From: JAEINY01 sp942490535
Lineage (GTDB): Bacteria; Bacteroidota; Bacteroidia; Bacteroidales; Marinilabiliaceae
Length of the DNA: 64,000 nt
Direction: 5' to 3'
Assembly (NCBI GenBank): GCA_942490535.1
Contig: CALNXQ010000008.1
Coordinates: 62,001-126,000 of the forward strand
Below the pieces are notes generated by a model. It was not told where the DNA came from. It saw only the letters and a program-made list of their open reading frames with translations, and ran no database searches. Numbering within the stretch: the first letter of the stretch is position 1; every line of letters starts with the position of its first letter. The position numbers and the translations under genes are program-made. Below are positions 35,496-43,052 of this stretch, in pieces.

Positions 35496-36424
35496 CCAAA
35501 AATGATTTACTTAGAAGATACATCAGAGCTTTAGCTTTGGCCCATTGCTTCTTCTGAACAGCTTTAGCAATTCTGCGTTGTAGCCTGTTCACCTTTTGAA
35601 TAACCTGACGCCATTGTATGGTTTCCCAGGTATTACATCGGGATGGGAGTGCACACGATGAAGTTCTGTTCTCGCTCATTTGCTTTCTTCCATAAGCAGG
35701 TTCTACAATGTATTTTGCCATAAAGTACCAAATGGAGGTGGGCCGATTTTCATCGGTGATCATGTTGCCAAAGCTCAATCACTATCCAACCCATTACAGG
35801 AAGGCATTCGCTTGTTCCATCCTCTCTGTTCGATGATTCCCGATGCCTTACGGTTACGGTTTTAACCGCCTGCTGGCGGTGAGAACATCGAGCTTACACG
35901 TTCCGCATAAATGACAGATTCTGTGAATTTAGGTTCATCCTGTCTGCCGGCTGATCTACATTCCCGTATGGTCTGCGTTAAACGACCATAGCCTGTCAGC
36001 CTACTATTTTGGTCTAAAGCGTATCATTCTCTTTTTACTCAGGATGTGTTTATCTTATAGGTCCTTCATGAATACTTCGTATTTCGCTTCTACGCTCTGT
36101 CGGCAGTTACGGACATTCAAATGTTTTAACCATGTTCACTCATCCAAGCCCTAAATCGGCATTGAGACTCCGAAGACCATCCACCTCGCGGTTTCCTGCC
36201 CTGCTATGGGGTATGCAACCCAGCATTTGGTACTGTTTCTTAGGGGCTTCACCCGATAATGGCTGCACCATACATCAGATGCCCTAATAGGATACTACTG
36301 GAGAAACAGTAGGTTTTATCAATCTTTAATTTATGATTGTAAAACAATCATTTATGCGACCTCGTGTCGCAACAACGGTAAATTGTATGAGTAGTGGCAG
36401 ATTGCGTGGTAATTTCCTGTCAAA

Positions 36425-36505
36425 CCGCTATTCAGTTTGAGCGGACTACAAACCTTGATATTAAGCACTTTGCCTGCCATTACTTATACAAAATGTTGGC
36501 AGCTG
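36425..36505 (-). repeat. attC-like half-site 5 (5' exon side of the large intron)
   Basis: The segment ttgcctgccattacttatac (36470-36489) then aaaatgttggcag has the same design as other right arms, for example 40976-41009 and 45039-45066. Its partner arm would be beyond the intron near 32701-32719, where the match is poor, so this site may have been rearranged. Confidence 0.4.
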
Positions 36506-36508
36506 GCT

Positions 36509-37447
36509 TTAATCATTAAATTGCAATCCACCATCATTATTAATTGAGAAATCTATTTTCTTTCCAATACTAAGAATTGCCAATCTCCCATTAAACTCTA
36601 TATCCCTATTTGAATATCTAAAATCATTTACTAATTGTGATAATGAACTATGTTTTTGTCCCCGTGCAGTGTTTTCAAGTAAATTAAAGATAATGAAAGA
36701 AGATAATGGCAAGCCATCGTACATATCCGATTTTTTTATAGAGAACGATTTGTTAATCTTTTCTTCGGCTGATTTTGCATTGTCCTTAACTGTATAATCA
36801 TTTGTATCAAGAACAAACGGACAGTTTAATGTCCTAAAATCAGTATCATAGAATAAGTAAGCAGAATTTTCTGAAAAATTGTTTACCAACGTTTTATATT
36901 GTTTTAATTCTAACTGTGAAGAACTGTTTATTTTTTTTGCTTGAAATACGAATGATTTATTGGTCTTTGGATAATCAGGTAGGTCAATTGATATGCCGAT
37001 AGCCAAATCCGCACCAGTTAAAGTCTCAAGTTGCCCCCCTTGTGACATATCATAATAGAAAAAATCAACTTGCTTTTCTTCTCCGTATTCTTCAATTGAA
37101 TGGGTTGTAAATAAATCTTTGATTAGTTCAATAGAATTAGACATTTCAGATACAAGATTACCTGTAAGTCTTTCTTCGTGGCTTCTCTGAGGAATAAACC
37201 TTGATATAAACCTAATCTCAGAACGAATAAGTGCTTTAAATAACAAATCAATAAATTTGTTATCACAAACCTGTTCATCAGTTATCTTTCTTATTAATTT
37301 TCGTTCACTGCTTTCTCTATCGCAAGGGCAATGTCTTTCGCCATATATAAGTCTATTCAAACGATATGAATGGTCTTTTATCCATGGGTAATATCCAATT
37401 TGCTCTCTTAGCATTAAATGGAAATCATTTCTATAAGGTTGTATCAT
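36509..37447 (-). CDS. Hypothetical protein with a possible PD-(D/E)XK-like core
   Basis: A 312-residue soluble protein. N-terminus MIQPYRNDFHLMLREQIGYY; a Cys pair in ERHCPCDRES; then a region TLTGADLAIGISIDLPDY followed by KSFVFQAKKINSSSQLELKQ. The pattern E...(G)AD-x-x...FQAKK resembles the E-D-(E/Q)xK order of PD-(D/E)XK nucleases, but this is weak. It lies 18 bp past the HEPN gene, in the same unit. I do not claim a function beyond a possible nuclease. Confidence 0.55.
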   Translation of the reverse strand: MIQPYRNDFHLMLREQIGYYPWIKDHSYRLNRLIYGERHCPCDRESSERKLIRKITDEQVCDNKFIDLLFKALIRSEIRFISRFIPQRSHEERLTGNLVSEMSNSIELIKDLFTTHSIEEYGEEKQVDFFYYDMSQGGQLETLTGADLAIGISIDLPDYPKTNKSFVFQAKKINSSSQLELKQYKTLVNNFSENSAYLFYDTDFRTLNCPFVLDTNDYTVKDNAKSAEEKINKSFSIKKSDMYDGLPLSSFIIFNLLENTARGQKHSSLSQLVNDFRYSNRDIEFNGRLAILSIGKKIDFSINNDGGLQFND

Positions 37448-37741
37448 AGTTTATGGATTATATTATCAATCTATATAATTATTCAATTTAACGAAGTGCT
37501 CTGTCAGAAAATCATCAATCTTTGCAGCAAATTTTCTTAAGAAAGCATTAGCTTCCTTAACTTTTTTCAAAGTCAGGTTTGGATTATCTCCATGTGCAAT
37601 ATCATTTCTTAATTGTCTGTATGTATTATATTTTCCCTTTTCATCCTCAGAAACGTCAATTTTTAGGCTGTTAATCATAAAGTCAGGAATTTGATTAGCC
37701 TTTAAATCTTTAACCGATTTTTTCAGATTACTAACTAATAA

Positions 37742-39728
37742 TTCTGAGATGCAATATGCTTAAAATCAGCTAGTATTTTTGCCCAAATGGACTATGTAAC
37801 TTAAAATATCACAATACAACAAGGTGTGTAGCAATTACATACGACCCAGATGGGGAGTCTGCGTTTTTCATGCCACACTTTTGAGTTCCCTTCTTTCACA
37901 TATTAGCCTCTTCACCATGTGCATCGCCTCTGGTTTTCGCATCGCCTGTATTTGCATTTCCATGGCATCCGCATTAATAATCTCTGCTAAAACTACCATT
38001 ACCTTAATAAATATTTCCCAGATTGTCTCAGCGAGCGTGGCTTCTATCAACTCATCGGATACATCCTTGAATATCTCACCAAAGCTCTGCTGATGGTTCA
38101 TGCGCTTAAAAAACACAAGCATGATATGCTGAATCATAGACAGTGTAGTGTCTGCAATTTGAGCATCAAAATCACTTGAATGGGAACCTCCCAAGTGTAG
38201 ATATTGCTTACACTCCTTGAAAAACACTTCAATACTCCAACGCAATTTGTATACTTCCATTACCTTCGTGAAGGTCATGCTTAAATCATTTGTTACCAGC
38301 AGCCTCCATGTACCATTGCCCCCAAACTTTACAAGAAACAAGTCAACACGTATGTCTGCATATACAACTGGTATTTTAATATAGTGAGCCTTAAGCTTCC
38401 GGCTGTACTTTGCTTGCCGGTTTCTCATTTTAAGCAGCGTATGGATATTGTACTTTTTCCCATCGGAAACAAGTGTGTATGTGGCATTTCCCATTTTAGC
38501 CATGGATAATAGTTTGACTCCTTTTGTAGCCATATCATTGACTGTTAAGAGCAGTTCTTTGCAGAAAAACCATGTATCGGTCAGGACATAATCTGGTACA
38601 AATCCTTTTTTTACGGCTTGTTTTAGCATGGTGACAAGCATGTCGATTTTACTGATATCTGCTTCTTTGGCGCGCTTGCTGCCACAGCTGCCTGCTGCTC
38701 TCTTTTTCTTGAATTGTTTTGCTTTTTCCTTTCTATTTAAACCATAGGTGGGATTGGTCTTTGCTATTTTATCCCGTTCCTGTTTTAACTTCTCCTGTTG
38801 AGTTTTTTTCTCCTGTAATAGCTTTTCATAGGAAGCAACCTTTTGCATTGCTTTTTCTTCTGCATTGGCTGCATTGATAAGCCGGTTCAGGTTTGTTCTA
38901 GTTGGAGTATTCTCCGTAATAGCCTTGTGTTTGTTAACTGCCGTTTGTTTTCGCTCAAGTGCTTGTTGAGCATTGGTTAAATTAACATTTGCTTTTTGCT
39001 CAGCCCGTACGGATTGTTTATGGGCATCGGTTGCTTTTTTTAGCTTACTTCCCTTTTCTCTGTGAAGGCTGAAACTGACAGGTATGAAACTTCCGCCATC
39101 CCAGAAACCAAGAACTAACAACTTAAAGCCCAAAATATAAGTATTGGTCACATGATCATGTATCATACTCACTTTCTCCATTTTCTTGCCAGTCTTTTTT
39201 AACGGTGAGTCATCGGCAATAAGTGCAGTTATACCTTCTTTTTGCAAAGATGGCCGGTTGCTAATTAGCCATCGAAAATGATGTGCTGTCAGTATCAAAA
39301 GCTGATGCCAGTTGATGTATTCATTATTCTTGGCAGAATAATAAGCATCCTTATTAACACCTTGTTTCTGGATGGTTAGCTTAAAAACATTACTGACTCC
39401 CTGAAGTGACATTAAGATTAAACAGCACAGAAGATCAGATAAATTATGCCCTCTGTTTTTGAGTGAATCGAAAGCGGATAGCTGTTTCTTTATGGCAAAT
39501 AAACTCATAACACTTTCCAGTTTACTTTCAATTCCGCTTTCTTCATTTATGATCGTGGTAAGCTCTCCTTTAAATTTAGTATTTTTGTTTTGCTGCATGA
39601 TCTTGCTTGTTTTTGTATTTTACTTGTTAACAGACTTAAAATTAACAAAATACAATCAGAAAATGCAGCTTTTTTTGTGATTTTTTCGTTTTATTTTACC
39701 TGATATTCAGGTAGTTCGCAACTCAGAA
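37742..39728 (-). mobile_element. IS4-family-like element (1987 bp)
   Basis: The ends share an inverted 11-bp TTCTGAG-A/T-TGC: plus-strand ttctgagatgc at 37742 and gcaactcagaa ending at 39728. The flanking HEPN gene reads through in frame when this interval is removed. I see no target duplication, so the exact ends are provisional. One large transposase gene. Confidence 0.6.
37868..39598 (-). CDS. IS4-family transposase with a long basic coiled-coil insert
   Basis: A 576-residue protein. Catalytic region: ITALIADDSPLKKTGKKMEK (first Asp), FVPDYVLTDTWFFCKE (second Asp) and the YREK-type signature YKLRWSIEVFFKECKQYLHL (Y-x2-R-W-x-I-E-x3-K-x2-K). Between the first and second Asp lies an unusual about 110-residue insert rich in Ala, Lys, Gln and Thr (for example AEEKAMQKVASYEKLLQEKK). 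IS4 transposases often have a beta-strand insertion domain here, but not a coiled coil of this kind. Intact and probably active. Confidence 0.85.
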   Translation of the reverse strand: MQQNKNTKFKGELTTIINEESGIESKLESVMSLFAIKKQLSAFDSLKNRGHNLSDLLCCLILMSLQGVSNVFKLTIQKQGVNKDAYYSAKNNEYINWHQLLILTAHHFRWLISNRPSLQKEGITALIADDSPLKKTGKKMEKVSMIHDHVTNTYILGFKLLVLGFWDGGSFIPVSFSLHREKGSKLKKATDAHKQSVRAEQKANVNLTNAQQALERKQTAVNKHKAITENTPTRTNLNRLINAANAEEKAMQKVASYEKLLQEKKTQQEKLKQERDKIAKTNPTYGLNRKEKAKQFKKKRAAGSCGSKRAKEADISKIDMLVTMLKQAVKKGFVPDYVLTDTWFFCKELLLTVNDMATKGVKLLSMAKMGNATYTLVSDGKKYNIHTLLKMRNRQAKYSRKLKAHYIKIPVVYADIRVDLFLVKFGGNGTWRLLVTNDLSMTFTKVMEVYKLRWSIEVFFKECKQYLHLGGSHSSDFDAQIADTTLSMIQHIMLVFFKRMNHQQSFGEIFKDVSDELIEATLAETIWEIFIKVMVVLAEIINADAMEMQIQAMRKPEAMHMVKRLICERRELKSVA

Positions 39729-40236
39729 ATGTGAGTTACTAAATGCAACAATCGTCTTTAGTTTATCAGGTGAAATATAGTCGTTAGATTTTAATTCATT
39801 TGAATATTTTTCATACCGCTGTTGATGTCTTTGATCGAATCCACTTCGCAATGCTCTTTTGCTTTTTGTATCAGTGTTTTTATCAAGAGAATCTTTTAAT
39901 GATTCTTCTGTTGGGATTAAAGTACTAAAAGAAAATATTTCATCTATAACTGCTCCGAAATAATTCTCGAAAAATGAAAAAGAACTCAAGAATAAATACG
40001 TTGCTAATTTTTCTTTGTATCCAGAGGATTGTCCTCTTAATTCAGTAGTTGTATTTAATGTAAAGTAATCTGGGTCAGGAAGCTTATTAATTTTTTCTTC
40101 ATCAAGTAATTTCATCTGTAATTTGAGTGCAGGAACTGAATGGCAAATCATAACTGCAAAATCAAACGACTCTTGAACTTGTCTTTGAAGTGTATTGTAT
40201 GAATCTGTTCTATTTATCATTTTCATTAATCTTTGT

Positions 40237-40334
40237 GAAGGATGTAGGAATCGAACCTACCTAACAGGCAGTAACTTAAATTTCTTATATAAACTTATGT
40301 CAATGCCTGTGCATCACCTTAATGCTAATCCTTC
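40237..40334 (-). tRNA. tRNA-like gene with an enlarged anticodon loop
   Basis: On the minus strand 98 nt fold as a cloverleaf: acceptor GAAGGAT/ATCCTTC (7 bp), TA, D-arm GCAT-TAAGGTG-ATGC, anticodon stem CAGGC/GCCTG, variable TTAG, T-arm GTAGG-TTCGATT-CCTAC, discriminator A. No CCA is encoded. All arms are intact, but the anticodon loop is 35 nt instead of 7. If 28 nt were removed, U33 would be followed by TGA, but this is speculative. It begins 3 bp past the stop of the 40337 gene and ends about 10 bp before the HEPN gene start. It is either a decayed or intron-bearing tRNA or a specialised tRNA-like RNA. Confidence 0.5.
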
Positions 40335-40336
40335 AA

Positions 40337-40783
40337 TTATGTACCTGGACTTTGAAAGAAAGCCTTAATTATCATTTTTACAGCTTTCGTTGCATCCTGT
40401 TCCATTTCTACACGTTTCTCATATTGATGATTCATCTCTAATGCAGGATTGTCAACGTCAACATGAACATATTTATTCCTTAATCTTCTTAACCAATTTA
40501 TATTAAATGGTCCTTCATAATAGTCGTTTAGTAATTTAGCAGTTCCAATTTTATCGTCCATTGCTTCAGTTTCCCTTAGATGAGCATCAATAATTGATAC
40601 TGATAATACAATTACCGACAACCATGCTCCAACACAATAACAAGCTTGTAAATCTGCAAATAAAGCTGTTGCATGGTCGCTTACAAGATAGCTTCCTCCA
40701 GTCATGTTAGATTCTATTTCGTTTTCAATCCAATCACAACGCTTTTGCCAAGTCTCTCTATTAGGAAAATCAAACAATTCCAT
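40337..40783 (-). CDS. HEPN-like protein, unknown function
   Basis: A 148-residue helical protein. Start MELFDFPNRETWQKRCDWIE; central hydrophobic helix ACYCVGAWLSVIVLSVSIID; and NWLRRLRNKYVHVDVDNPAL carrying R-N-x3-H, the HEPN RNase motif (R-x4-H). It resembles DUF4145/RiboL-type HEPN proteins in size. It lies 3 bp upstream of the tRNA-like element and upstream of a second HEPN gene, all in one direction. Target unknown. Confidence 0.6.
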   Translation of the reverse strand: MELFDFPNRETWQKRCDWIENEIESNMTGGSYLVSDHATALFADLQACYCVGAWLSVIVLSVSIIDAHLRETEAMDDKIGTAKLLNDYYEGPFNINWLRRLRNKYVHVDVDNPALEMNHQYEKRVEMEQDATKAVKMIIKAFFQSPGT

Positions 40784-40820
40784 AAACCTTTCAATTTTGC
40801 ACGATGTTTCTTAAGCTTGC

Positions 40821-41009
40821 TGCCAACGGTCTTGCTAAGTTGCGTGGGCGATTTAAAGAACCGTCCTTTCAAGCCGCACGGAAGCAAGCCGATTAAATTT
40901 GCTTATATTTTTAAACAAACCAATTTAGTTGGCTTGCTGGTGTTTCTTAATTGAACTAAACTTACGAACCACACATTGCCGCCCATGAAATTTAGCTTTT
41001 GTTGTAACC
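40821..41009 (-). repeat. attC-like site 6 (unoccupied)
   Basis: Outer arms: acggtcttgctaagttgcgt (40826-40845) then gggcg, against gcccatgaaatttagctttt (40981-41000) then gttgtaac. Nested inner arms agccgattaaattt (about 40881-40894) and caatttagttggct (40921-40934). Same two-level layout as site 1. Confidence 0.6.
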
Positions 41010-41015
41010 CGTTTT

Positions 41016-42113
41016 TTAATTACCAGAATATCTTCCAGCTAGTTTTTTAGCTTCTTTACTTTCTGGATAAATCTCTAGGTAGTACTCAGTAAACAACTTG
41101 GCTTTTTCAGTTTGTTCTCTCCTTTTTATTGCTCCTATAATCATTTGAAGCAACTTTTCTGTTGGTAGAATCTCAGCTCCAATATTTTCGGAAATCGTTT
41201 TGTAATGATTAATCATTATATCAAGAGCCTCTTCTGTAGAATTCTTTCCATCTAATACTTCTGGCCACGTTTTATTTAGATAATAATCATAGATAAATTT
41301 CAAACCATCATACATGCCAATTTGAGTAATACTTGAATGAGTTTCATCGGGGTAAAATTTCCAATTAAATGTCTTGCCTGTTGAGACTTTATTAGCCATT
41401 AACTCTGAAAAATTTATTATTTTCCTCATATGGTTAGATGCTCCTGTAGTATCTTTTTTTATTGACTCTAAATCTTGAACCATACTTTGAGGCATTGTTT
41501 GTGACATAGCTACAAACATTCTTTTATTTCTCAAATCGAAACTATTAATATCCGAATTTGCAATATCATACCATTCATTATTTGCATTTCCTAAACTTGG
41601 GTCAACCGCAATATATGCATTGAATAAATCAGGTTGATATAATGCCGTATGTGCAACCCTTAAGCCACCCAACGAATGTCCGATGAATATTCGATAAGGC
41701 ATTGTAGGATAATTCTCATCAATAAAAGGTATTAACTCATCTTCCAAATATTTGCTAAACTTGTCGTCTTCAAAACTTGGTACTAATTCTTCATACCTAT
41801 TTTTAGTTTCCACTCCCACAATTATCATTTCAGGTGTCACTTCACACCCTTCATCAAATGAAAATCTGTGAATCATGCCAGTTAAAGGATAAATATGATT
41901 TGCTCCATCAAGTACAAAAACCACAGGAAATCTATCTTGTTTTCCTTTTGCAATATCTGTCGGCACACTTATCCTAAGTACTCTTGACTCATTATACACT
42001 TTTGAAACAATCGTATCATACCGGCCGATTGTTATGGGATTCTGAGCAGAAGTATTAAGAATTGACACTGCTGATAAAAAAATAATAGTAATAATATTTC
42101 TAATTTCAGTCAT
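41016..42113 (-). CDS. Secreted alpha/beta-hydrolase, putative esterase (PF00756-like)
   Basis: I place the start at 42113 (MTEIRNIITIIFLSAVSILN), because this gives a clear signal peptide ending in TSAQ. The longer frame to 42212 reads through the attC-like repeat. About 365 residues. Motifs: VFVLDGANHIYPLTGMIHRF, RIFIGHSLGGLRVAHTALYQ with the nucleophile Ser in GHSLGG, a late Asp/His (YPDETHSSI). This is the Fes/esterase D-like fold. A short C-terminal helical tail follows. Cassette gene between sites 6 and 7. Confidence 0.85.
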   Translation of the reverse strand: MTEIRNIITIIFLSAVSILNTSAQNPITIGRYDTIVSKVYNESRVLRISVPTDIAKGKQDRFPVVFVLDGANHIYPLTGMIHRFSFDEGCEVTPEMIIVGVETKNRYEELVPSFEDDKFSKYLEDELIPFIDENYPTMPYRIFIGHSLGGLRVAHTALYQPDLFNAYIAVDPSLGNANNEWYDIANSDINSFDLRNKRMFVAMSQTMPQSMVQDLESIKKDTTGASNHMRKIINFSELMANKVSTGKTFNWKFYPDETHSSITQIGMYDGLKFIYDYYLNKTWPEVLDGKNSTEEALDIMINHYKTISENIGAEILPTEKLLQMIIGAIKRREQTEKAKLFTEYYLEIYPESKEAKKLAGRYSGN

Positions 42114-42154
42114 ATATAAATTCTTTAATCTTTTATGCAAGCTGTGAATAAATG

Positions 42155-42293
42155 GGTTACAACGGATGGCGGTATAAAATCGTTGGGGATTTCGGAGTTG
42201 CTTCACTATCAAGGTACAACGAACTTTGATGCGAGAACTAAAGCTTGAATAACCACTTCGTCCCCAATGTTTTATGACCGCGTGTTAGCCCCT
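42155..42293 (-). repeat. attC-like site 7 (unoccupied)
   Basis: Left arm ggcggtataaaatcgtt (42168-42184) then gggga; right arm tccccaatgttttatgaccg (42262-42281) then cgtgttag. About 20 bp pair with few mismatches. On the minus strand it starts GGCTAAC (6/7 to RYYYAAC) and ends GTTGTAA. Confidence 0.65.
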
Positions 42294-42299
42294 GTATGT

Positions 42300-43028
42300 T
42301 TAATCATAATTTCGTATAATTTCTCTTTTTTTCAAGTAGTATGTCCAATAATTATTCTTGTCTCTAATTAAATACTTTTCATTTTTTTTTACGAAATCAA
42401 AAAGTAATGTTTTTGGGTCAGCACCAACTATTATATCTCCACTTAAGTAAACATTATTTTTATCTATTGATATTGAAAAACCTGTTGTATCTTTCAGAAT
42501 TTTAAATGTTTTATAATCAGCTTTAACTATTAAGGAACCGAAATAGTATACATTTTCTTTATCTGTTGTATATGGTTCATTAATAATCATAAAGCTGTCG
42601 GGGTTCGCTTTTTCTAAAACAAAAATGTCGCACGAACACCCGCCACAACAAGCTTCACAATCATCACAAGTAAGAGAACCAAAAGAGTATACTTTAAATT
42701 TATCTTTAGAATATGTTGTTGAATTTAGAACTTGAAAAGTTGCAATATCAACACTCAAAGGCTGAGTATAGCATGTTTTTGAATCACTGCAATAAATATT
42801 GCTATCCAACATTAAATAACTTCCACTGTATTCCTTTTGTCGCAATGTAACCCATGAAATTCTATCTTCTGGATATGATTTTGATATATTGATAAGGTCT
42901 TGGGGCAAATCATCTTCTCCCATATATACTTTAATAGAGTCAATGATTTCGAGTGTTTCAGCATCATATATTTGACTAAAACAATCCAATGTTGATAGAA
43001 CAATAATTATATATAGTATAATCTTCAT
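42300..43028 (-). CDS. DKNYY-family secreted protein
   Basis: Start chosen at 43028 (MKIILYIIIVLSTLDCFSQ), which gives a signal peptide; the longer frame reads through the group II intron end. About 242 residues. Repeated D-K-x-x-V-Y units (KDKFKVYSFGSL, TDKENVYYFGSL, IDKNNVYLSGDI, RDKNNYWTYYL) are the DKNYY domain, a repeat of unknown role in exported proteins. A Cys cluster CDDCEACCGGCSC in the middle is unusual and may bind metal. Confidence 0.8.
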   Translation of the reverse strand: MKIILYIIIVLSTLDCFSQIYDAETLEIIDSIKVYMGEDDLPQDLINISKSYPEDRISWVTLRQKEYSGSYLMLDSNIYCSDSKTCYTQPLSVDIATFQVLNSTTYSKDKFKVYSFGSLTCDDCEACCGGCSCDIFVLEKANPDSFMIINEPYTTDKENVYYFGSLIVKADYKTFKILKDTTGFSISIDKNNVYLSGDIIVGADPKTLLFDFVKKNEKYLIRDKNNYWTYYLKKREIIRNYD

Positions 43029-43052
43029 AATATAGGGGCTAACGGCTCGTGG

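Larger units (their letters stand above)
32790..35679 (-). pseudogene. Group II intron RT/maturase, split by an ISL3 element
   Basis: The N-terminal piece starts at 35679 (MSENRTSSCALPSRCNTWET) and runs to KALMYLLSKSF at the IS. After the IS the protein resumes FAKLLAVFRVTTNKGGKTAG, continues into VDGDIW and is open to 32790. The second piece has all RT blocks: SYGFRPRRGCNDAI, FEADIKACFDEI, GTPQGGTISPLL, FVRYADDFVITA (YADD) and the maturase motif RILNPVIRGWSNYHKG. The gene is intact on both sides of the 8-bp duplication, so only the IS disables it. Precise excision would restore it. Confidence 0.85.
32719..36424 (-). mobile_element. Large group II intron with broken RT and an inserted IS
   Basis: Domain V is at 32758-32791 (gaaccgtgc ... 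gcacacggctc, separated by a gagtttccca loop). The 3' end is near 32719, and the 5' end near 36424, from similarity of GGTTTGACAGGAAAT to the start of the 21876-22714 intron; both ends are approximate. The RT ORF runs 32790-35679 and is split by the ISL3 element at 34149-35495. Region 35680-36424 is the structured 5' RNA part (domains I-III) and holds no gene. Without the IS the intron would be about 2.35 kb. Confidence 0.7.
37466..40226 (-). pseudogene. HEPN-domain protein gene split by an IS4-type element
   Basis: The N-terminal part is 39729-40226 (166 residues, MKMINRTDSYNTLQRQVQES, with the membrane-like helix YLFLSSFSFFENYFGAVIDE). The C-terminal part is 37466-37741 (91 residues, LLVSNLKKSVKDLKANQIPD ...), with the HEPN motif RQLRNDIAHGDNP (R-x4-H). 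When the IS between 37742 and 39728 is removed, codon CAT (His) joins TTA (Leu) in frame, giving about 257 residues. This resembles RiboL-PSP-type HEPN proteins, which are RNases or RNA-binding proteins. As it stands it is disrupted; the C-terminal ORF from Met 37678 might still be translated. Confidence 0.6.

Noticed and set aside
40237..40334. Calling the element a normal tRNA-Ser with anticodon TGA
   Set aside because: The anticodon loop is 35 nt and there is no long variable arm, which bacterial tRNA-Ser requires.
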